Origin: an uncultured Fusicatenibacter sp.
GTDB lineage: Bacteria; Bacillota; Clostridia; Lachnospirales; Lachnospiraceae
Length of the DNA: 12,896 nt
Assembly (NCBI GenBank): GCA_902493585.1
Contig: CABUPZ010000070.1
Location: forward strand, 1-12,896
Direction of reading: 5' to 3'
Positions 7,228 to 12,896 of the stretch are shown piece by piece (the stretch's first letter is position 1; every line of letters starts with the position of its first letter). The notes below the pieces were generated by a model. It was given only the letters and a program-made list of their open reading frames with translations. It was not told the origin of the DNA and did no database searches. A program made the translations under genes and the position numbers.

Positions 7228-8046
7228 TTACAAAATCTGCACGTTGCCAAGACCCATGAGAAGAACGATCAGATAGATCAGGATCAGGACCACAGGGTAT
7301 ACGGCGTAGAAGATGTATTTTTTCTGAATCCCGCGTTCTCCGTTGTAGAATATCACGGGAATGATATCCAGAAAGCAAAGAAATCCGAGCATGACCGATG
7401 TGGTGGACATCAGAAAGCATGCCAGTGCCATTCCGAAGACCTGGCGGTTTCTGAGGCTGTACAGGATGACGATGATCAGTGGACCGAAGATTCCGTAGTC
7501 CAGTCGGAGAAATACCGCCAGTATACAGGCAGCAGCTGCAATCAGTACCTTGGCTGTGGACTGTTTCCACAGGGACGACTGTGCCAGGGAAGTTTCAGCT
7601 TTTTCCAGGAATACCAGCGTGCCAAGTCCCAGCAGCAGTGCAAAGACTGCGTTCTGACGGCTGGGATTGAATGCCGTGCCGCTGTAGACCAGGTCGAAAG
7701 GAATTTCGGATACAACTGCCAGGATTCCCAGGCTGGCAGCGTATTTCTTCAGATTGCTGGAATGCATGAATCCTTCCACCAGAAGAAAGCAGAACAGTGG
7801 AAATGCCAGAGATCCGATCATCTGAAGGATAAAATCTGCAGTGAACAGAGTACCGTTGACATCCATGAAAGCCTGGTAGGCTTCCTGATCGTTTCCAATG
7901 TCTGCCATGCCGTTCTGCAGCAGCATCCTGTCACAGATTGCGGTTGCGGCGGTGCCGATCACCATTGTGATGATGGCGATGATTTTGATCGTGCTTCCGG
8001 ACAGTTTCTTTTTTGAGTCATCTTGCCGGGTTTTTGTGTAGTTCAT
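7228..8046 (-). CDS. TraX/acyltransferase-like integral membrane protein, motif-degenerate copy
   Basis: A 272-residue polytopic membrane protein of the TraX family, named after the F-plasmid pilin N-acetyltransferase. The start at 8046 follows gaggaa with good spacing; an in-frame ATG at 8106 lacks one. Family features are LAFPLFCFLLVEGFMH (80-95), NGERG (235-239) and YIFYAVYP (244-251). Compared with its neighbour at 8252-9025, the N-terminal LIDHTGA motif is replaced by VIGTAAT (31-32 in place of Asp-His) and the C-terminal YPVHLLL by YPVVLIL (V253). If those residues are catalytic, this copy is not an active acyltransferase and may be structural or regulatory. It has its own consensus promoter and a structured leader of about 110 bases. 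There is no sign of a conjugation system nearby; such genes are common singly or in pairs in Clostridia chromosomes. Confidence 0.85.
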   Translation of the reverse strand: MNYTKTRQDDSKKKLSGSTIKIIAIITMVIGTAATAICDRMLLQNGMADIGNDQEAYQAFMDVNGTLFTADFILQMIGSLAFPLFCFLLVEGFMHSSNLKKYAASLGILAVVSEIPFDLVYSGTAFNPSRQNAVFALLLGLGTLVFLEKAETSLAQSSLWKQSTAKVLIAAAACILAVFLRLDYGIFGPLIIVILYSLRNRQVFGMALACFLMSTTSVMLGFLCFLDIIPVIFYNGERGIQKKYIFYAVYPVVLILIYLIVLLMGLGNVQIL

Positions 8047-8160
8047 AGTCTTGTTCCTCGCTGACAAATAAAAGTATAGTTGATTTTCCCCCACCAGCCG
8101 GAGCATGCTTCAAGATGAAAATTTATTCCCGTGATTTTCAGCCACGCTCTGGCGTTTTAT
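8047..8160 (-). promoter_or_regulatory. Structured 5' leader of the degenerate TraX-like gene
   Basis: The presumed transcript start near 8160 leaves a leader of about 113 bases. Two hairpins can be drawn in transcript sense: gcca/tggc around gagcg, directly followed by tgaaaat/attttca around an 11-base loop. An agcatgct palindrome lies further down, before the gaggaa ribosome binding site. It matches no riboswitch class I recognise, so a regulatory role is only a possibility. Confidence 0.35.
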
Positions 8161-8165
8161 AGAAA

Positions 8166-8194
8166 ATTATAGGAAATATGAACATAGGTGTCAA
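8166..8194 (-). promoter_or_regulatory. Perfect consensus promoter of the degenerate TraX-like gene
   Basis: On the minus strand a TTGACA -35 box (8194-8189) and a TATAAT -10 box (8171-8166) are separated by exactly 17 bases. Both hexamers match the sigma-A consensus fully. It lies 57 bases after the stop of the other TraX-like gene. Confidence 0.92.
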
Positions 8195-8251
8195 TCTGTC
8201 TTTTTTCACGATTTCAGACGGGAATTTTCGTCTTTTGTTACAGTTCGTTTC

Positions 8252-9025
8252 TCAAATGATCAGAATGGTGATCAGGTGAAGGAGAAGCAGATGAACGGGA
8301 TAGAACGCGTAAAATACATATTTCAGGGAAAGTCCCCGTTTTCCGTTGTATGCCCAGATCAGCGGAAGTCCCAGGAAGGAGAAAAACTGAGAGCTGGAAA
8401 GGAAGACCAGAGGAACGCAGCCTGCGCCGAAAGAAAGTCCCCGGTGAGCCCGAAACAGATACATCAGGCTGATGCAGAGGATTCCATAGGCGTCATAATC
8501 CGTTTTCAGCCAGAGTGCCAGCAGGCATCCCACTGCAATCACGGCAAGTTTCAGAATCAGTGCGACGGTATGCTGCAGGTTCGGGAGCCGTTCTTCAATC
8601 TGACGGATTCCGCAGAGCGTCAGAATTCCGAGAAACAAAGTGAAAAATACGTTCTGTGAGGAAAATTCCAGCAGACAGTTGTGCAGAGCCAGGTCGAAAC
8701 ATGGTTCGGAAATCAGGGCGAAAATTCCCAGGTTCCGGATATAGCGGCTCAAATGCCGGGTATGGAGAAATCCTTCCACCAGAAGAAAGCAGAACAACGG
8801 AAACGCCAGACGGCCGACCAGCCGCATGATATCATACAGTGAGACCAGCCAGGAATATTCGGACATAAAAGCCTGATAAGCTTCCAGGGTCATGGAGGTG
8901 GTACCGCCCAGGTGCCGGATTATCTGAAGAACCAGAACAGCGCCGGTATGATCGATCAGCATGGAAATCAGCGCGATGATTTTCAGTGAGCTTCCGGACA
9001 GTCCGTTTTTAGGAGAAAAATTCAT
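8252..9025 (-). CDS. TraX/acyltransferase-like integral membrane protein, motif-complete copy
   Basis: A 257-residue TraX-family membrane protein, paralogous to 7228-8046. Shared blocks include LKIIALISML, EAYQAFM, RLAFPLFCFLLVEGF and NGKRGLSLKY. It keeps Asp-His at 25-26 (LIDHTGAVL) and H245 in YPVHLLLLHL, the likely catalytic or structural polar residues in a protein otherwise made of hydrophobic helices. I chose the ATG at 9025 because the aaaagg box abuts the upstream ATG at 9037 with no spacing; the 9037 start would add four residues (MCII). The promoter at 9080-9108 serves it. The family is known for N-acetylation of F pilin; the substrate in Clostridia is unknown, and acylation of a surface polymer or peptide is only a guess. 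Confidence 0.88.
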   Translation of the reverse strand: MNFSPKNGLSGSSLKIIALISMLIDHTGAVLVLQIIRHLGGTTSMTLEAYQAFMSEYSWLVSLYDIMRLVGRLAFPLFCFLLVEGFLHTRHLSRYIRNLGIFALISEPCFDLALHNCLLEFSSQNVFFTLFLGILTLCGIRQIEERLPNLQHTVALILKLAVIAVGCLLALWLKTDYDAYGILCISLMYLFRAHRGLSFGAGCVPLVFLSSSQFFSFLGLPLIWAYNGKRGLSLKYVFYAFYPVHLLLLHLITILII

Positions 9026-9079
9026 AATTATACACATCCTTTTCCGTTCGGAATATTAGTTAATCCTGTCATAAAAGTC

Positions 9080-9108
9080 ATTATAATAATTCCCTGCCGG
9101 CAAGTCAA
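9080..9108 (-). promoter_or_regulatory. Promoter of the motif-complete TraX-like gene
   Basis: On the minus strand a TTGACT -35 box (9108-9103) and a perfect TATAAT -10 box (9085-9080) are 17 bases apart. Transcription would start near 9073, about 48 bases before the ATG at 9025. Confidence 0.9.
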
Positions 9109-9135
9109 ACAATCTTTTTTTGAATGAGAAATCAC

Positions 9136-9176
9136 TTTACAATAAAAAAATGGGATGTTACCATAGATTTATATGG
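9136..9176 (+). promoter_or_regulatory. Possible promoter and dyad for the ABC exporter operon
   Basis: TTTACA (9136-9141) and TACCAT (9159-9164) are 17 bases apart and fit a moderate promoter, divergent from the TraX-like promoter. A dyad ccata/tatgg (9161-9165 and 9172-9176, 6-base spacer) overlaps the -10 box and could be an operator. Both calls are weak; no regulator gene lies next to the exporter in this window. Confidence 0.4.
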
Positions 9177-9256
9177 AAAAGAAAGTTGCTGTTCATTGCC
9201 TTTGTTTTGTAGTGAATGGCAGCAGAAAATCAAGAAAAGAAGGGAGAGAAGTACAT

Positions 9257-11008
9257 ATGTTAAAAATCCTGGGGGCACAGGTAAAAGAGTTCAAAAAAGC
9301 CTCCATCCTGACACCGATCTTCATGATCCTGGAAGTAATTATGGAGACGGTCATTCCGCTCCTGATGGCGTCCATTATCGATGACGGTGTTGAAGCGGGT
9401 AATATGCAGCATATTTATACAGTTGGCGCCTGGATGGTTGTGGCGGCAGCTGTTGGTCTGTTTGCAGGTATGATGGGAGGAAAATTCGGCGCAAGGGCGT
9501 CGACAGGATTTGCCAGAAATCTGAGAGAGGCGATGTTCGTCAATATTCAGAATTACTCCTTCTCTAATATTGATAAGTTCAGTACAGCCGGACTGGTAAC
9601 CCGTCTGACGACCGATGTGACAAACCTGCAGAATGCTTATCAGATGCTCCTGCGTATGTGTATGAGAGCGCCGGCAAGCATGATCTGTGCGATGGTCATG
9701 GCGTTTACGATTAATGCAAGGCTTGCAAGCATTTACCTGATTGCGGTTATTATCCTTGGAATCTGCCTGTTCCTGATCATGAACAACGCAACCAAGTACT
9801 TCCAGCAGGCATTTCCGAAGTACGATGAGCTGAACGCTTCCGTACAGGAAAACGTGTCTGCGATCCGCGTGGTAAAGGCTTATGTGCGGGAAGACTATGA
9901 GACAGAGAAGTTCCATAAAGCGAGCCAGAACATTTACAAGATTTTTGTGAAAGCGGAGAAAAATCTGAGCTTCAACGCGCCGTTGATGCAGTTTACCGTA
10001 TACGGATGTATCCTGCTGATCAGCTGGCTGGGCGCGAAGATGATCGTCGGCACCTCCATGACCACAGGAGAACTGATGAGCCTTCTTGCTTACTGTATGA
10101 ATATTCTGATGAGCCTGATGATGCTGTCGATGGTATTTGTTATGGTTACCATGAGTATCGCCAGCGCGAGACGTGTCGCGGAAGTGCTCACTGAGAAGAG
10201 CGATCTTGCCAATCCGGAAAATCCGGTGATGGAAGTTGCCGATGGAAGCATCGTTTTCGATCATGTGGATTTTGCTTATAAGAAAGACGGCAAAGAGCCG
10301 GTGCTCAAGGATATCAACCTGTCCATCCGTTCCGGTGAAACGATCGGTATCATCGGAGGAACCGGAAGCGCCAAGACCAGTCTGGTCAACCTGATCAGCC
10401 GTCTTTATGATGTAACTGCCGGAAGCATCCAGGTAGGCGGAAAGGATGTCAGAAGCTACGATATGGAAGTGCTTCGTAATGAAGTGGCGGTCGTACTGCA
10501 GAAAAACGTCTTGTTTTCCGGAAGTATCCTGGACAACCTTCGCTGGGGCGACAAAAACGCGACGGAGGAGGAGTGCCGCCGTGCCTGCCGTCTTGCCTGT
10601 GCGGATGAGTTTATTGAGAGAATGCCGGATGGCTACAATACTCATATTGAACAGGGCGGAAGCAACGTTTCCGGAGGTCAGAAGCAGAGGCTTTGTATCG
10701 CCCGGGCGCTTCTGAAGAAACCGAAAGTCCTGATCCTGGACGACAGCACCAGCGCCGTGGATACCGCTACCGACGCGAAGATCAGAAAAGCGTTTGCTGA
10801 GGAAATCCCGAATACAACGAAACTGATCATTGCGCAGCGTATCTCCAGTGTGGAGCATGCGGACCGTGTGATCGTTATGAACGAAGGATGTATTGATGCG
10901 TTTGATACGCCGGAGAACCTGTTGAAGAACAATGAGATTTACCGTGAGGTTTATGAATCTCAGACACAGGGCGGCGGAGATTTTGATGAGAAGGCAGGTG
11001 AAGAGTAA
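9257..11008 (+). CDS. ABC exporter subunit with degenerate ATPase site (heterodimer half 1)
   Basis: A 583-residue half-transporter: six-helix membrane domain (about residues 15-310) fused to an ATPase domain (about 340-570). The ATG at 9257 follows gggaga; an in-frame ATG at 9173 lacks a ribosome binding site and would add 28 residues. The nucleotide motifs are asymmetric. Walker A reads GGTGSAKT (367-374) with Ala372 in place of the usual Gly before the Lys. Walker B ends LILDD (D496 instead of the catalytic Glu). The switch His is replaced by Q527 in IIAQRIS. The signature VSGGQ (471-475) is intact. This is the pattern of the non-hydrolysing half of heterodimeric exporters such as TM287/288, LmrCD and BmrCD. 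Its stop overlaps the next start (TAATG), as expected for obligate partners. The substrate, perhaps drugs, lipids or peptides, is unknown. Confidence 0.93.
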   Translation: MLKILGAQVKEFKKASILTPIFMILEVIMETVIPLLMASIIDDGVEAGNMQHIYTVGAWMVVAAAVGLFAGMMGGKFGARASTGFARNLREAMFVNIQNYSFSNIDKFSTAGLVTRLTTDVTNLQNAYQMLLRMCMRAPASMICAMVMAFTINARLASIYLIAVIILGICLFLIMNNATKYFQQAFPKYDELNASVQENVSAIRVVKAYVREDYETEKFHKASQNIYKIFVKAEKNLSFNAPLMQFTVYGCILLISWLGAKMIVGTSMTTGELMSLLAYCMNILMSLMMLSMVFVMVTMSIASARRVAEVLTEKSDLANPENPVMEVADGSIVFDHVDFAYKKDGKEPVLKDINLSIRSGETIGIIGGTGSAKTSLVNLISRLYDVTAGSIQVGGKDVRSYDMEVLRNEVAVVLQKNVLFSGSILDNLRWGDKNATEEECRRACRLACADEFIERMPDGYNTHIEQGGSNVSGGQKQRLCIARALLKKPKVLILDDSTSAVDTATDAKIRKAFAEEIPNTTKLIIAQRISSVEHADRVIVMNEGCIDAFDTPENLLKNNEIYREVYESQTQGGGDFDEKAGEE

Positions 11009-12896
11009 TGCCGGGACCGAACAGAGTGCCTGCCGGAGTGAAATCCCAGGTGAAAAACCCGATGGCGATTTTTCGACGGCTCATGAATTATGTGACAAAA
11101 CGGTATCTGGTTCAGTGGATTATCGTTATTGTATTGATTTTTGTCAGCGTACTTGCCAATGTACAGGGAACCATGTTCATGCAGACGCTGATCGATGATT
11201 ATATTACTCCGATGCTTGGACAGAGCGATCCTGATTTTGGCCCTCTGGCTATGGCAATCGCGAGAGTGGCTTGCTTCTACCTTCTTGGTGTGGCAGCGAC
11301 CTTTACTTACAACAGAATTATGATTTATGTGACCCAGGGAACCATGCGTGCATTCCGTGATGACATGTTTGAACACATGGAAAAGCTGCCGATCCGCTAT
11401 TTTGACAGCCATGCCCACGGCGATATCATGTCCATCTATACCAATGATATCGATACCCTCCGTCAGATGATCAGCCAGAGTATCCCGCAGATCGTCAACA
11501 GCTTGATCACCATTGTCAGTGTGTTTGTCAGCATGGTGATCCTCAGTGTTCCTCTGACGGTGCTCACACTGGTTATGGTCTGTCTGATGTTGTTCGCTAC
11601 CAAGTCTATTGCCGGACGAAGCGGAAAATACTTTCTCGAGCAGCAGAAAAACCTTGGTACCGTCAACGGATTCATTGAGGAAATGATGGACGGACAGAAG
11701 GTGGTCAAGGTGTTCTGCCATGAGGAAGAAAACATCGAAAACTTCCGTAAACTGAACGACCGCCTGCTTGAGAGTGCGGACCGTGCGAATACCTTTGCCA
11801 ATATTCTCGGGCCGGTCAACGCGCAGATGGGAAATATCAGTTACGTGCTTTGTGCCATCGTCGGAGGCGCACTGGCGCTGAGCGGTATTTCGGGTCTTAC
11901 GCTTGGAGGACTGGCGAGCTTCCTGACCTTCAACAAGAGCTTCAACATGCCGATCAACCAGGTCAGCCAGCAGTTGAACGCCATTGTTATGGCGCTTGCG
12001 GGAGCGGAACGTGTCTTCCGTCTGCTGGATGAAGAGCCGGAGGAAGACAACGGCTACGTTACCCTGGTCAACGCGGCGGAAAAAGACGGAAAACTTGTGG
12101 AATCCGAAAAACGTACCGGCCGCTGGGCATGGAAACATACCCATCAGGCAGACGGTTCTGTGGATTACATCAATATGGAAGGCGAAGTTGTTTTTGAAAA
12201 CGTCAACTTCGGTTACGATCCAAAGAAAATCGTGCTTCACGATGTCTCCCTGTATGCGAAACCGGGTCAGAAGATTGCCTTTGTAGGCTCCACCGGAGCA
12301 GGAAAGACGACGATCACCAACCTGATCAACCGTTTCTACGATATCCAGGACGGAAAAATCCGTTACGACGGAATCAATATCGGAAAGATCTGTAAGGACG
12401 ACCTGAGACATTCCCTTGGAATCGTTCTCCAGGATACACACCTGTTCACCGGAACTGTGGCAGAAAATATCCGTTTCGGAAAGTTGGATGCCACCGATGA
12501 AGAAGTAGTGGCGGCGGCAAAACTTGCCAATGCGGACGGATTTATCCGCAGACTGCCGGAAGGATACGATACCGTGCTTCACGGAGACGGCGCAAACCTG
12601 AGCCAGGGACAGCGCCAGCTGCTGGCGATCGCCCGTGCAGCTATTGCGGATCCGCCGGTACTGATCCTGGATGAGGCGACCAGTTCCATCGACACCAGAA
12701 CTGAACGGATCGTTCAGGATGGTATGGATAAACTGATGAGCGGAAGGACAAGCTTCGTCATCGCCCATCGTCTGTCCACCGTAAGAAACGCCGACTGTAT
12801 TATGGTTCTGGAACAGGGACGCATCATCGAACGAGGCACCCACGATCAGCTGATCGAGCAGAAAGGACGATATTACCAGCTCTACACCGGCAATGC
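11008..12896 (+). CDS. ABC exporter subunit with canonical ATPase motifs (heterodimer half 2, 3' end cut)
   Basis: The partner half-transporter runs from the ATG at 11008 off the right edge; 629 codons are visible, ending in GRYYQLYTGN, which looks close to the natural C-terminus. The membrane domain starts near residue 28. A polar linker (about residues 350-395, including TGRWAWKHTH) separates it from the ATPase domain. Walker A GSTGAGKT (427-434), Walker B LILDE with catalytic E556 and switch H587 in IAHRLST are canonical, while the signature is LSQGQ (531-535) rather than LSGGQ. Pairing with the first subunit gives one competent site (this Walker A/B plus the partner VSGGQ) and one degenerate site. 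It is translationally coupled to the upstream gene through a one-base overlap. Confidence 0.94.
   Translation, partial: MPGPNRVPAGVKSQVKNPMAIFRRLMNYVTKRYLVQWIIVIVLIFVSVLANVQGTMFMQTLIDDYITPMLGQSDPDFGPLAMAIARVACFYLLGVAATFTYNRIMIYVTQGTMRAFRDDMFEHMEKLPIRYFDSHAHGDIMSIYTNDIDTLRQMISQSIPQIVNSLITIVSVFVSMVILSVPLTVLTLVMVCLMLFATKSIAGRSGKYFLEQQKNLGTVNGFIEEMMDGQKVVKVFCHEEENIENFRKLNDRLLESADRANTFANILGPVNAQMGNISYVLCAIVGGALALSGISGLTLGGLASFLTFNKSFNMPINQVSQQLNAIVMALAGAERVFRLLDEEPEEDNGYVTLVNAAEKDGKLVESEKRTGRWAWKHTHQADGSVDYINMEGEVVFENVNFGYDPKKIVLHDVSLYAKPGQKIAFVGSTGAGKTTITNLINRFYDIQDGKIRYDGINIGKICKDDLRHSLGIVLQDTHLFTGTVAENIRFGKLDATDEEVVAAAKLANADGFIRRLPEGYDTVLHGDGANLSQGQRQLLAIARAAIADPPVLILDEATSSIDTRTERIVQDGMDKLMSGRTSFVIAHRLSTVRNADCIMVLEQGRIIERGTHDQLIEQKGRYYQLYTGN

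Noticed and set aside
7222..8016. 264-codon plus-strand frame opposite the degenerate TraX-like gene
   Set aside because: Gln/Cys/His-rich translation without family resemblance; the minus-strand frame has membrane helices, a ribosome binding site and a perfect promoter.
8216..8233. Small hairpin agacg/cgtct between the two TraX-like genes as a terminator
   Set aside because: The T-run follows it only on the plus strand, whereas the genes on both sides are read from the minus strand, and the stem is only 5 bp.
7228..9025. Remnant of a conjugative element because of the TraX family name
   Set aside because: No relaxase, coupling protein, pilus or integrase gene is present, and chromosomal TraX-like genes are common in Clostridia.
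9260..10858. 532-codon minus-strand open frame opposite the first ABC subunit
   Set aside because: Antisense shadow with no domain and no ribosome binding site; the plus-strand gene has full family motifs.
10960..12843. 627-codon open frame on the minus strand opposite the second ABC subunit
   Set aside because: It lies wholly antisense to a gene with unmistakable ABC motifs, its translation is His/Asp-rich and matches no family, and it follows from codon bias of the real gene.

Overview
The window looks like a chromosomal segment of a gut-type Gram-positive anaerobe, most likely a Lachnospiraceae member (Clostridium cluster XIVa). This rests on moderate GC, strong aggagg-type ribosome binding sites, consensus TTGACA/TATAAT promoters, and the style of the proteins (NlpC/P60-3D wall enzyme with a Thr-Pro repeat, paired TraX-like membrane proteins, heterodimeric ABC exporter). 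The genus cannot be fixed from the sequence alone. No rRNA, tRNA, CRISPR array or complete mobile element was recognised.

Layout. Positions 1-270 hold no confident gene, only possible ends of open frames and a strong hairpin (197-231). A clean promoter (271-299) drives tatD, a metal-dependent DNase-type hydrolase (348-1112). It is followed by a secreted cell-wall enzyme (1185-2861) with signal peptide, 15 TPTPEA repeats, an SH3b domain, an NlpC/P60 peptidase and a 3D domain, closed by an intrinsic terminator (2906-2952).

Positions 3024-7161 form a compact alpha-glucan operon: a TetR-type regulator, a cytoplasmic GH13 enzyme and the branching enzyme GlgB. The promoter carries a perfect TATACC-N4-GGTATA dyad between its -35 box and the end of its -10 box, which suggests autoregulation of the whole operon. 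The operon ends at a 15-bp hairpin (7167-7215) shared with the convergent gene.

Positions 7228-9025 carry two paralogous TraX/acyltransferase-like membrane proteins on the minus strand, each with its own near-perfect promoter. The upstream copy keeps an Asp-His motif and a C-terminal His; the downstream copy has lost both. Divergent from them, 9257-12896 encodes a two-gene heterodimeric ABC exporter. The first subunit has a degenerate nucleotide site (Ala in Walker A, Asp for the catalytic Glu, Gln for the switch His) and the second is catalytically canonical. The second gene runs off the right edge close to its likely C-terminus.

The most notable signals not explained by ordinary gene calls are: a 28-nt palindromic element present twice, directly after tatD and just after the GH13 gene; the operator nested in the glucan-operon promoter; the motif loss in one TraX paralogue; and the structured leader in front of that same gene. 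I found no clear evidence of a wholly new multi-gene system.
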